DNA from: Plasmodiophora brassicae
Lineage: Eukaryota > Endomyxa: Phytomyxea > Phytomyxea > Plasmodiophorida
NCBI GenBank assembly: GCA_036867785.1
Contig: CP145418.1
Coordinates: 1,054,001 to 1,118,000 of the forward strand
DNA length: 64,000 bases
Direction of reading: 5' to 3'
How positions within the stretch are numbered: position 1 is the first letter of the stretch; every line of letters begins with the position of its first letter. The notes under the pieces were generated by a model. The model saw nothing but the letters and a program-made list of their open reading frames with translations, was not told the DNA's origin and ran no database searches. Made by a program: the position numbers and the translations under genes. Positions 43,023 through 54,322 of the stretch are shown here, piece by piece.

Positions 43023-43129
43023 CGCCGACGTCGGTACCGTAAACATTTTAACACGTTCTTTGATTTACCGCGTTCCGTCCCGTCCGCGAACGTCCCTGAA
43101 ATGGAAATGGCGCCCAACTGGCCGAGGGA

Positions 43130-43149
43130 CAGAGAGAGAGAGAGAGAGC
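43130..43149. repeat. AG microsatellite
   Basis: An uninterrupted (AG)n run of about 9-10 units between the proline-rich locus and the RING-H2 gene. Confidence 0.8.
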
Positions 43150-43260
43150 CTCAGTGCACTGTGTGACTGCTTGCGCATGAAGGTGGGCGCGAACAGTACC
43201 GGTAAATGACGATCGCCTCAATCCACCAACACGGTGTCGTAGTCGCGTTCACCGGTCCCC

Positions 43261-44124
43261 ATGCCGTTTACGTTGTCCTGGTCGGTGTCGAACGATTGCG
43301 CCGATCGGGGCGATGCTGAGGCCGCCTTGTTCAGCAATGACCGCGTGTTCCTCGGCCTGCTGCTGTACCTGGTCCTGGTGACAATGCTCAGCTGGAACCG
43401 GACCGAATCATGCGCGGTCTACATGCAGGTCTACCTGTGCGTCTCGTACGTGATCGTCATGGTGTCCCGATTGCTATCGGCACGATACGATAACGACGAC
43501 GTCGAGACCGACTGCACCGCCCAGGTCTGCGAGATCATCCACACGTTCGTCATCCTGCCCGTCTTCGCGGCCTGGACCATCTCCGGCACCATCTGGTGGG
43601 TCCATCGTTTCCACCCCACACTGCCGGGCCCCTTGTCTGAACGCGCTTCAGGGTGATCCATTACTATGCGTGCCTGGCGCATTCCACGTCGAACTCTGTC
43701 ATGTAACGAAGCCGTGTTCGTGGAACGCCGGGACGCGCTGACCCCGTAGCGTTGCAGAATGATATGGGTGCTGTTCTCGTACGTCTACCTGCTCGTCAAG
43801 TTCTACGACGTGTACAGGGAGTGTCGCGTCATGGACGACGACGTCGACGACGGGTTCGACCTTGTCCTGCGCAGTCACCCGGCGCCTCGATTCGACCCGC
43901 AGCAGATGCCGACGTTCACGTTCGGCGACGACACCACCAAGACCGACGACAGCGACTGCTGCGCCATCTGCCTGGACGATTTCGTTGCCGGCGACCTGTG
44001 CAAGGACATGCCCAACTGCGGCCATTGCTTCCATGCCGCCTGCGTCGATAGGTGGTTGCCGGCGCACCCGTCGTGCCCAGTCTGCAGGACGACCGTCAAC
44101 CAGGTCGCATGGGACGCCGTATAA
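43261..44124 (+). CDS. Membrane-anchored RING-H2 E3 ubiquitin ligase
   Basis: Exons 43261-43595, 43652-43702 and 43758-44124 (introns 56 and 55 nt), 250 residues. Helices: FLGLLLYLVLVTMLSW, VYLCVSYVIVMVSRLL, IIHTFVILPVFAAWTISGTI and, across the introns, MIWVLFSYVYLLVKFY. After an acidic linker comes a complete RING-H2 finger: CCAICLDDF, then MPNCGHCFHAACVDRWL, then CPVCRTTV, with Cys-Cys-Cys-His-His-Cys-Cys-Cys order. Such multi-helix RING proteins attach ubiquitin to membrane or endosomal substrates. Topology puts the RING in the cytosol. Substrate unknown. Confidence 0.85.
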
Positions 44125-44145
44125 ATACATCACACGTGCCCTCTA

Positions 44146-45456
44146 TTATTGTACAGGTGCCGCGTCGTCCAACGCGAAGACGAGGGCGGTCTGATCGTCA
44201 CCGGCGGACGCGAGGTATCGCTCGTCGGCAGTGACGGCGATATCGAAGACGGGGCCGTTATGCCCTCTGTACCGGTGCAGACATGATCCTGATCGGGAGT
44301 CCCATAAGGACACGCTGCCGTCCAGCGAACACGACGCCAACGTGAACGCGTGCTTCTGCAGCCAGAGCAGCTTGACGACGCCGTCGTCGTGGGAGAACCT
44401 GGCCCGGACCGATCCTCGGTCAATGTCGGTGATGAAGATGGACCCGTTCATTGCCCCCGTGGCCGCCCAGTTCATCCCCAGGCTGGCTGGTGCGAACGCC
44501 ACCGCCTCGACAGCGGCACCGTGATCAGCGACGGTCCCGAGCACCTTGCCGCTGTCGATGTGGGACCACCTCGCTGTCTCATCCATCGAGCCAGTCAGGA
44601 CAATCGGCTGCGTCGGGTGGCTATCAATGGCTATGCATGGCACGAGTCAGAACTGGGCAGAGACGCTCGACGGGGTGACGGGCCGCTTACAGCAGATGGG
44701 CGCTTCGTGGAACATGGGCCCTGATTTGATCATGGAGACGATTTGCCCGGTCTTGCAGGACCAGACGCGCACCGATCCATCTTCCGCGCCGGTGCACAGC
44801 ACCTTCCCGCTTTCGCCGGCAAACGTGCCGCATGTGACAGGGCCGACATCCTGCGACATGATGTGGATGACGGCTGCCGACTTTTGTGTGACATGCCACA
44901 GCCACACGGTGCCATCGGCGCTGCCTACAGCCAGAGCAGGTCCTCGCGGGTGCCAATGGATCCACTCGATTTCGGAGGAAGGCCCGTCCAGAGTATGTAA
45001 CGGGGTTCCAGATATGTCGAACACGCGTACAACGCCGTCCATTCCGGCAGTGCAGAGCAAGGTGCCATCCGACGAATATCGAACGGCAATGACCGAATCG
45101 GAATGGGCCGGGTCCAGTTGTTGGCACTGTTCATCGCCACTGGAAATCGACCACTGGAAGGCTTTATCGTCCCCTCCGCCCGTGCAAACGCGGTCAACGT
45201 CCGTTGGGTGCGTTGCAACGACGTAGACCGGGGCACTGTGCTGAAAGAACCCTTGGACGGAGTCGTCCTCAAGAATCTGAACGTCGTTGTTCTCCTCATT
45301 ACCGTCCTCCATGTCGTCTGCAACGGGTCGCCCGTCACTCTCCTCATTTACAATCTCGCAGACCTCGCCTTGCCGCAGCACGTTGGACGACATCTCAGTC
45401 GCCTCCTGGTGCTGGTCACCATCATCGTCACCCATCATGACCTCGCTGCCGGACAT
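44146..45456 (-). CDS. SQT1: WD40 protein AAMP / Sqt1
   Basis: Exons 44691-45456 and 44146-44630 (intron 60 nt), 416 residues. An acidic N-terminus (DDMEDGNEENNDVQILEDD) is followed by WD repeats: GGGDDKAFQWSIS, AGMDGVVRVFDIS, EWIHWHPRGPALAVGSADG, TGAEDGSVRVWSC, a spliced repeat ending IVLTGSMDE, and GVVKLLWLQKHAFTLASCSL then LDGSVSLWDSRSGSCLHRYR. The acidic start, the EWxxWHPR block and this last repeat match AAMP (human) and Sqt1 (yeast), the chaperone of ribosomal protein uL16. The two-copy CGGACTCCG element lies 14-34 bp upstream of the ATG. Confidence 0.85.
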
Positions 45457-45469
45457 CGACCGTGTGCTG

Positions 45470-45490
45470 CGGACTCCGTCACGGACTCCG
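45470..45490. promoter_or_regulatory. Paired CGGACTCCG element (AAMP/SQT1 promoter)
   Basis: CGGACTCCG at 45470-45478 and 45482-45490, 12 bp apart, with the intervening TCA identical to the RPB12 copy. Confidence 0.7.
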
Positions 45491-45601
45491 TGCCCTGCTC
45501 GCAGAAGTCCGGAAGCCGGATCTGCATCATGGCTTGGGCCTGCTCTCGTCCGTCGTCCCAGATAAACATGCTGTACGAACGTAAATGAGAAACTATCCCA
45601 T

Positions 45602-46334
45602 TTATTTGGGTGGTGGCGGGTGTAAAGGGTTCAGCGCGAACGTATGTCGCCAGCCGATGTCCCGAACCGAACCGTGCAGTTTACCCACGTCGGCGAGGTC
45701 GTTGCAGATGCGGTCCCGGGCGTCCTGCAGCGTCATGGACGTCAGGACCCGGTTGCCTTTGTCGACTCTGGCACCCTTGTTGATGAGCGTAACGACGATA
45801 GACACGCGGTGCCCTTCGAGAAGGAACTTTCTTGCCGAAGCAACCTTATGGTCGAAATCGTGTTTCTGAAATCAGGCCGCCCCCCATCAGCCGACGCAGA
45901 CACAGCCTATATGCATTGCCTGTGACCTCTGTCCTCGTCGTGAACTGAACGCACTTCTCCTTGACCTTCTTGCACGTCTTGGACGTCTTCGCTTCGGCGG
46001 CGCCCGCGGGTGCCAACGGCTGCTCCGCCGGCTTCGCCGATGCCAACCCGATCTTGTAGACGGCAGGTTGTTTCGAGGTATTCACAGGGAACAGGTCACC
46101 GTGCGAGTGCGCTGCCAGGCGTACCGCTTCCGACATTGTCTACGGCCGCCATCCATCCGGGTCAGCATCCTCCAATGTGCGCCGAACCGCATGGAACGCC
46201 GGACGAACCTTGTGGCCAAGGTTCTTCCCGGCCTTATCGATCAGAAGGACGACGGGGTCGTCGGCGACGCTCGCCAACCGCCGCATCGGCACTGCCGGCC
46301 AACGCCATGGGGACAGCCGCCGCGCGACGATCAT
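45602..46334 (-). CDS. Mitochondrial translation initiation factor IF-3
   Basis: Exons 46209-46334, 45927-46139 and 45602-45865 (introns 69 and 61 nt), 200 residues. The N-terminus MIVARRLSPWRWPAVPMRRL is a classical mitochondrial presequence. IF3-N: VVLLIDKAGKNLGHK joined to TMSEAVRLAAHSHGDLFPVN and KQPAVYKIG, matching the bacterial pattern of ...LSEALxLA...PVCKIMDYGK. IF3-C: CVQFTTRTEKHDFDHK, spliced, then SARKFLLEGHRVSIVVTL, as in bacterial EHDxxxKxxxAxxFLxxGxKVKV. IF3 keeps the small subunit free and checks the initiator tRNA. The C-terminus ends in a Pro/Lys tail. An ATG farther upstream is possible. Confidence 0.82.
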
Positions 46335-46514
46335 GCGCGGGCCCTCCACCGCACGCGGCACACGGCAATCCGTCCCAGGAGCGTTGCGCGATCGACCCGC
46401 CCCTGGCTAAGAACCGGAATCCACCAGGTCGCCCAGATTACGTGCAGCCAGCCGTACAGGTCGATCGCTTCGGTTGTGTGCCACCCAACCGTACTCTAGA
46501 CATATACATAGCCG

Positions 46515-48058
46515 ATGATGCTCATCATGCTAGATTCGATGTCGACGCCCGGCGTGATAGCACGTGCGCTGGTGGTACTCAGCATCGGCGCCGTTGACGG
46601 TTCGCTGTCGTTCCCGTCGTTGGCGTCACGAGACAGCCCACTTGCCGGGCTGGACCTGTACGCGCCGCCAACGACGTCGTTCATCGGGCCGCAGCCCGAC
46701 GACCCCAACAGGACCAGGAGCGGCCCCATCGTACTGTTCGGCGGCGACCTGTGCGAGCCGGCCACAACGCGCGCTGCAGACGCCATCATCCTGGTAACGA
46801 CGGAAGCGGTGTCGCGAGCGGCGTGCTCCTACGAAGCATGGTACCTGTCGTTGTACGTCACGGGGGCGGCCGCTGTCCTATGTGAGTGCCGCGCCTGTGC
46901 TGGGGTCGCGGCCCAATGATAAGCCCCCGTTCGTCAGTGCCAGAGGTCGACTACCTGCCGTCCCTAAACATGTACAGCAACGACGGGTCGCGAGGCGCCC
47001 ACACGCGCCACCTTCCGATGCTGTTCCTGAACATCGGGCCCAGCGGCGTGCTGTACGACGCGCTCGTCAGCGATGCCCCTGGACGAAACGCCACCGTACG
47101 TCCCGACGTCAACGTCTGGCGATCCGCGCTTGCCTCCTGGTACTACCAGCTGTTCGTCCGGATTCTGCCAAGCGTCGTCCTGATCGTATCGGGCATGACG
47201 GCCGCCGTGTTCTTGGTGGTCCACATGCGCATCATCGATGGCGAGCACATGAGCGATGCTCATACGGTGCGACAACGGTCATTGCCGCGTCGGGCGTCCT
47301 TCATTTGGAAGGCGCTCGGGTTGCCGCACGCCGTCCTGGCCATCGAGGTGGCCACTTCGACCCTGTCCGGTGCCGTCCTGGCCATTGGCGGTTTCTACAG
47401 CACGCCGAACCTGCCCTACCCGGTTCTGCAGTACTTCACCACTTCGCTGGGCGGCTGGAGCCTGTCCGCGTCCCTGCTCTCGGCATCGGCCTGGATCCGG
47501 CATCTGCCCGTCGTCGTCGATGCGTCTCTGGCGACACGCCTGATACGGGGCGACCGCCCCGTCGCGTTCGCGCTGCTGCTGACCGTCCCCGTGGCCATCG
47601 ACACGGCCGGCAGTGTCCTGTTTGCGCTGTACAACAGCAACCAGGTCGTGCCGACAGTCGTCTCGGCACTGGGCTTCGTGTTCCAGCTGACGTTCAGCCT
47701 GCACGTCCTCGTCAGCGTGATGCACTACTATAGGACCGCCCGCCGGGTTCGCCTGCAGGCGACGCGGGCGGCCGGTGACCAGGACGACGGCATGGGTCCC
47801 GTTCTGACGCGGTTGAGCCGATGCGTCCTGGGCATGTCCCTGTCGATGATCCTGATCTGTGTGGGCGCCGCGCTGGTGGTGGCGTCGTCGGCGCACCTGT
47901 ACCGTCCATCGCAGTGGACGATATGCTGGACGCTGGTGTACAACGGGCGTGCGCTGGACAGCGCGTTCCGGGTCGCGATGTTCAAGCCGCGACCGACAAG
48001 CGCCCGCCTGTCCACCGTCGCGCCGGCGCTGGCCGTGCGGGTCACCTCCAAGAAGTAG
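46515..48058 (+). CDS. Seven-helix membrane protein with lumenal N-domain, unknown family
   Basis: Exons 46515-46881 and 46938-48058 (intron 56 nt), 495 residues. Signal peptide near residues 9-30, then a lumenal domain of about 180 residues with a PA-domain-like pattern (GPIVLFGGDLCEPATTRAAD, then AAAVLL). Seven hydrophobic segments follow: VVLIVSGMTAAVFLVVHM, AVLAIEVATSTLSGAVLAI, TSLGGWSLSASLLSASAWI, FALLLTVPVAIDTAGSVLFA, VVSALGFVFQLTFSLHVLVS, CVLGMSLSMILICVGAALVV and a weaker one at ICWTLVYNGRALDSAF. Helix number, order and the N-terminal signal fit a receptor-like protein; no GPCR class signature is recognised. The C-terminus is short and basic. Confidence 0.7.
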
Positions 48059-48505
48059 GGCATCGCGCGCAGGTCGTGCCCTCACCTGTCGGCATAAAGG
48101 CGGTACGGTTCCTATTCGAGGCAAGAGATGATGGGTGCCGGGCCCAGCGTTGTTGTTGACGGCGGAAGCGGCTAGGTGGCCTCCGTTGCTGCCACAGCTG
48201 GCCGGGCGTTGCTGGGCACCACGTGCATTAACGTGGACGACGGCGCGTGTTCGCCACACGCTGCCAGCAGCGCACGTGGGGACGAACCGGGTTGCAAAGA
48301 CTATGCCCAGCAGTTGGAGCGCGGTCAAGCTCAGGTACCCGACTGCCCTGGTGCAGCGCCCACTCTCTGCGTGGTCGTGCCCAGGATGACGGATTCGCTG
48401 CAAATGCTGGGATTTGATAGCTACTGGAATTCAAACGGTGACCTAGCGCCAGCGATCGTGTTGACATCGAACCTGGTGTCCTGACCTTTAGTCATCAACC
48501 ATCGC
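48059..48505. other. Intergenic, about 450 bp
   Basis: Separates two convergent genes. Frames present are short and without motifs; I see nothing in it. Confidence 0.4.
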
Positions 48506-51500
48506 CTACCGTTTGATGTGCTTGACGAACTTCAACGCAATGATCGCAAGGATGCGGTATCCAACGGCAAGAGCGACCAAGCACGCCAGGTACACGTGCC
48601 GCTGGGCGGGATCGACGGCGTACTGCATCAGGACAGACTTGACGCAATCTGCACCGTCGCGGCCAGTGCAGTGAACGTTCAGGCCTGCAACGGCGCCAGA
48701 GAAGTTGTAGAAGATCGCGAACCGGAAGAACGAGATGTTGAAGAACACCACCGAGAACTTGGGCATCGCCTACAAACCCGTCACCGTCAACGTACGGATC
48801 AAGCAGTAGCCGACCAGGTGCCGCCCTACCGAATACACGAGCAGGAATCCGCCGAAACAGGTCAGCACCGTGAAGAATGTAACGGCGGCGCCGCTGGCGA
48901 CCCCAACGGATGGCGACAGACTCACGATGAACCTGACGCAACCTGCGGCCGCCTCGGCACATATCCAGATGCAGATGACGAACTGTAGAATGGCCCGGGG
49001 CCGAAGGGAGAGGCCCGCCAGCATGTAGGCAGGGATGACGGTGATCAGCACCTGTGCCATGATAATCGGCGTCTCCGCCAGGCAGGAGGCAATGAAATAC
49101 TGGGCCTCCGAGTACATGCCGACGGACAGCTCTCGATAATAGCACGGGCGTTCGTTGATGATGCTCGAGATCTTCGAACACTGCGACCAGGTCGTCAGAC
49201 CGGTCATGCTGAATGCGAACGCGAGGCGGCTCATGACGCCATCATAGTTCGGCGGCAGTTGGAAGAACAGACAGCCGATGATGATGGAGAAGACAAACAT
49301 CATCGACAGTCGCACCGTCATAGTGGACGCGTTCCGAACCTCAGCCATAAACCGACGCCGAAGCAGCACAAGAAGAACAGCGCACCAGGATGGCGAATAG
49401 GAGCATGCAGGTTTGTCGTCTTCGGCAGGGCTGTCCACAAAGATCGGCAATGGCAGGTCGTCGACGGCACCAGAGATGTTCAGCGGGAGCGGAGGGACCT
49501 CTGCCGTCGAGCAGATCGTTCGCAGTGCATATTCGGCCAGGTTCTCACCCGGTAGGCACTCCGGATAACCATGGTCGGCACAGAAGGTGGGCAGCAGAGC
49601 AGACGGGCCGAAGTACGCAAGTCGGCCACCGGACGTCAACAGGCAAACGAAATTGAACAGGTCGAACAGCTCGGACGACGGCTGGTGGATCGTGCAGAGA
49701 ACGGGCAGATCTTTGGAAATGGCACGGACGGCTTGCACGACACGAACGGCGCTCGGGGCGTCTAACGCCGTTGTCGCTTCGTCCAGGAACAGGATCCCGC
49801 TGCCGTGACTCAAGGCGGCCAGCTCGGCCCCGATACTGGTCCTCTTGCGAAGTTCCCTATGAACGGGTTAAATCGGGAACGGATGGGCGGTACCGAGGAA
49901 CGCAGCCGCATACGGGTTCAGGTCCACAGCAATCTCGTTGGCGACCGAATGCAGTTGCAAGCTTTCCAGAATACAATCAACATGCCAACTTAGATTCCGG
50001 GGCGACACACGCTTTGATAGGCGAAGCCGGGCACTGCATTCGATTACTTCACGAACCTGGGCAGGTCGCTTGAGTCCTCCACCGATATTTAACAGACAGT
50101 CGTATGCAATTACCGTTGCGAACGACGGCAGAAGGTCAAACTGCTCGACGTACGCAACGTATCGGCGAAAGCGCTCGTTACGAGGCTGTCCATTGATGAG
50201 AATATCGCCGTCTACCGTGCCCGTGTTCTTTCGCATCGCAAGTATATCCAGCAACGTTGTCTTTCCTGCACCACTCGGCCTGCACCAACAACTTAGACGT
50301 CAACCACACGAATCATGACGGATTGGTGCTTGCCCGAGAATGGCGATCATCATTCCTGGTTGTGCGAATCCCGAGATATCGTGCAGAAGAACGCGATTTC
50401 CGACCGTGTACGTCAGATGCGTGAATGCAAGCCGCGAGCCGTCCTTGCTCGGTGCCTCCAGCGAACCTGCAGAACCCGTTATGAGGAGCGTACAGCATTC
50501 TGAAGTGAACCCTACCCCTAGTTTCCGAACGTGTTTCCACATGAACATGATCACTAGGTGCGAGATTCGCCAGCTCAACGGAGGGTTCTTTGCCAATAGC
50601 GGAATCGCTGCCGCTTCGAGCTTCAAAGTTCAGGAACGTCATGCACAGAATCGACAGCAGTTGAAACAGCGCGACGAAGACCCACGTAACGCCCCACAGA
50701 CTCAACGGCGACAATCCAGACGAATTCAGGGAATGCTCGGTTAACAGGTCTGTACCTGTTAACCAGCGACAGGAATCCGTTGGAGCACAGTAGAGTTGAA
50801 GCCCGTCAAGCTCGTTGATGGCGTACGCCTGCACACATAGGGTAAGTGTGAAGGCGAGACACAGGCGGCTCGGCGCACCTGGAACACCCTGGTGAAGTAC
50901 GATACGAAGTTGACCCATCTCAGGAACCCAGGAATAAGGCGAACAGGTACAGTAAACCCCTGACATGACCAGAAAAGGTCATTTGTAATAACGGCGACCG
51001 TCGCTGCCATAGCCTGTGTATGGTCCCCGGATTATGTCAACGATCGTTGTACTTCAACAGACGATCGCTGACCTCGTTTGGAATCAGGTTCGCTATGAAG
51101 GATGTCCACGATCGACTGACTATTGCCAGCTGGAACGTAATCATACAGAATATCACGAACCGGCCACTGAACAGTCCATCACGCATCCCTGAAAACACAT
51201 GAGATACGATACGCGGGGGTCCCTTGACCAACTAAACCAATCATAGGGTAGGTGATCGTTGTCAAGATCATGGTCTGAAGAGCCAGAATGGGAAGATCAG
51301 CGATTATGTTGGCCAGGAAATATGCCAGGACTCTGTAGTAACCGGCATTCCTTTGCGAATAAAACAATGCCCTGAGATTGGTCAGTACCTGGTCGATACG
51401 CCAATACCAGATGACTACGAATCGTACCGAGACTGAAACGTCTGAGAAATTTCATCAAGCCCATCGTAGCCAATGAAGCCAGCTACTACGATAATCGCGC

Positions 51501-53523
51501 CTAAGCGGGAACGTGCCCCAGCCTGTGAGGATCAGTGCCTTGGTAAAACATCCATTGCGGAGTGGCACCTGAGATGTGTCGAGCTGCCAGAAGACAGTTC
51601 CACAAACGAGGGCAATGATCAGAGCCCTCGTTACGCGTGAAATAACCTTGGACGTCTCACGAACGTTCATGACAATTTCTCTGACGGTTCAGCTGAGATG
51701 GCTCGTCTGAACAACGACAACGGTACGTACCGTCGCAGGCACGCCAGGAACTGCGAGGTCAAAGTGGAGTTGAACTTTGTTTTCAGGCCAAAGCCCACGA
51801 GCTCCTTGGCAAGCTCGGATCGCAAGAGTTTCCGGGTGCAAGCGTTCTGCGCAATCTCGTCGAGCACGTTGTACGCCGATATGCGCGTTGCCTGTCGTTC
51901 ACACGACTCAACGTTTTCTTCGGCCCACAGGACTCTGCCCAGGTCTTCAAAGAATCGGGAATTTCGATACGATCGAGCAAGAAGCAACGATGTGCCCCCT
52001 TGCCGGTGCGGTACCAGCGCATGGCATGTCCCGTCGCGAAAGACGTTCTCGAGATGCGCGTCGAACGAAATTATGGAATCGGACAATGATGAAACGCCAT
52101 GGTAGTGACGAGATGGATCAGCACTGATATCCGAAAGGAAGTCGGGAACTGTCTTTCCCTTTGGCCTCACGTATCTGCACTGAAGGGTTGATACATGCAT
52201 GATCCCGATTTCCACGACGCTTTACCCCAGGTGCTCCATATAGGTAGCGGCCTGGCCAGTTGGGCCAAAGTACACCATCTGTCCTCGCGACTGCATGTGA
52301 ATAAAGTCGAACTTCGAGAACAGCTCAGGCGACACCTGGCAGGGCACACAGGTCAGCAGATGCCGAAACGCAGAGCAATCAATCGTTACCTGAACCAGCG
52401 ACATCATGACGGCGCGACCGCAATCGGTAAGACTCCTTGCAATCGAAACCAGCTCCATCGCGCTATTGGAATCGAGACCGTTCGTAGGGCCGTCCATAAG
52501 GAAGACTGAGCCACAAAAGCGAATGACGTCACAGTCGACCGAACGATGCTATGTTCGATAAACATACCCGCATGGCCGGCAGCGACCTCAAGGGCTATTG
52601 TCAACCGACGACGTTCGCCTCCACCTGTTGACAGGCAAACCCAACCGACATCAATGACTTTTCGTGGGCAGCACACCGTAGACGTACTGATGCCCCGAAC
52701 GGTGGCGCTTCCGATTAGCGAATTGGCGCGGTGCGTCAGCTTCAGCAGGTGCAGGATGACGCGCACCTGGAAGTCGATGAATCGATCGGGCAGCAAAGGC
52801 GACGCTCTTAGGACAAGTGAGAACCGGATCGCCTCGCTGACTTTCATATGCCCGATGTGAAGATCTGCCACCGCACGGAGCTCGTCAGTATGATGGCCGG
52901 GCAGCAACGACGAGGTTCGGAACCTTCGAACGGGACATACGAAACGACCTTGCGATAGTCAGGAGGGTTCGCAACGCCATTCAGTCGGAGGTCGCCTCTG
53001 ACGCTACCGCCCTGTTGCCGTCTCGCCAGAACCTTCAGCAAGCTCGAAATCCCGGCGTCGCTCGCCCCAAGGCCGAGGACCAGCATTCCTGTGGGACAGG
53101 AGCATGAGACTCCTGATGGCCATACCTTCCAGCCAACATGCCTGGTTTGAGGAATCCGGAAACGCCTTCGAACACGCGACGATTCTCACGGTAATACGAG
53201 ATGCTACGATAGGTCAGCGTCGATGGCTGCTCGATCAGCCCGGCATCCAGTTGCAATAGTGTCAGGCGTTTGTACGCGTCGGTCGTCATTTTCGACAGGT
53301 CGAACGCCGCCAGGCTGTTCGTCCCAATGGCGTTCACCAGCTGCGATTCGGCATCGTCGGCGACGGCCTCGCCTATCGGGCGACGACCGCCACCGTCGAC
53401 GGACACGAAGCTCGACGAGCGCACCATGTCGGCATCAGCATCCGTCACCATCGACATCTCCAATAACGACGGATCCGAGTGTACGCGCCGGATCGACGAC
53501 GTTCCGTCCACGTCGGCAGCCAT
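48506..53523 (-). CDS. Full-size ABCG transporter, pleiotropic drug resistance (PDR) type
   Basis: Eighteen exons, 1362 residues: 53142-53523, 52924-53088, 52688-52864, 52568-52624, 52390-52505, 52226-52335, 51731-52174, 51569-51680, 51428-51522, 51238-51371, 51073-51188, 50879-51013, 50516-50828, 50334-50466, 50114-50279, 49914-50056, 48830-49856, 48506-48769. Order NBD1-TMD1-NBD2-TMD2, the reverse topology of PDR/ABCG pumps. NBD1 is degenerate: P-loop [14 protein letters not shown] lacks the Lys, Walker [14 protein letters not shown] has Gly for the catalytic Glu, but the signature region [13 protein letters not shown] is good. NBD2 has intact [12 protein letters not shown] and [13 protein letters not shown], with a divergent signature [12 protein letters not shown]. 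Introns 1 and 14 are GC-AG. It should export lipids or xenobiotics at the plasma membrane. Confidence 0.93.
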
Positions 53524-54322
53524 CGTGACTCAATGTCTACCACCGCGAGCCACCCAGTGTCGGCCCGGTGCCGTACCCCTCCAGAAACTGCGCCGTACCC
53601 GAGCGTGACTGCGTGCCCTGCGGATCCGCACGCACGCACACGCACATGTGCGCGCTCGGGGTTGCTCTTCAGCAGCGCACACTGACTGAGCGTGCCGCGT
53701 GTTGGGCACCGTGTTCCTGGCGGTTCCACGGACGTTGGGATCACCCCTGATTACCAGTCACGGTTGCGTGGGCTGGCCATACAGGAGCGGAAGGCAACAT
53801 GGAATGCGGTTCCTGACCCAGATGTGATCGGGCTGTGCCCAGTAAAGGGCACTTCCAGCACTGTCCGTTGTGGGCCAACGATCTCTCAGCAACTGCTGGG
53901 GGCTGGGGGGAGAGGAGTCCCATAGACCGTGCTTGCTGAGGGAGCGCCGTCGAGGGAAGTTCGTTCGCAATCCAGCCGAACGGCACGTCTCCCTCATTTA
54001 CGATCTCCGGGTTCACGTGGGGCGAGTTCCAATGTGCAACTAGGCATCGTTAGCTTGCCCCGCTCACTCAATGCGGATTCGACTAGCCTTAGCTCAAGGG
54101 AGCCGAGGCCTACGTGCCATTTCGTGCAGACGAAGCGCGGTGACGTTGGGTGACACACGGGCCAAGGCGTGCAGTGAGCCGTTATCAGCAAGCGTCAAAG
54201 GACCAGGCCCCATCGGCGTCGAGTGACCAAACCAGCACAATATCAGTTCATTCAACAATACAAATACAGAGCAATAGGAACAAGGGACGTCGGTCACTTT
54301 CAGCCCTGATGGGCAGATTCGC
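53524..54322. other. Intergenic, about 800 bp
   Basis: Contains the ABCG promoter next to 53523. Around 53740-54020 the minus strand has an open frame (NPEIVNEGDVPFGWIANELP) that looks protein-like but matches nothing I know and has no clear partner exons. It could be a decayed gene. Confidence 0.35.

Noticed and set aside
49857-50056. Two separate half-size ABC genes rather than one full-size transporter
   Set aside because: All 17 introns join in consistent phase and the total length of 1362 residues equals a complete PDR protein; apparent stops between blocks lie inside introns.
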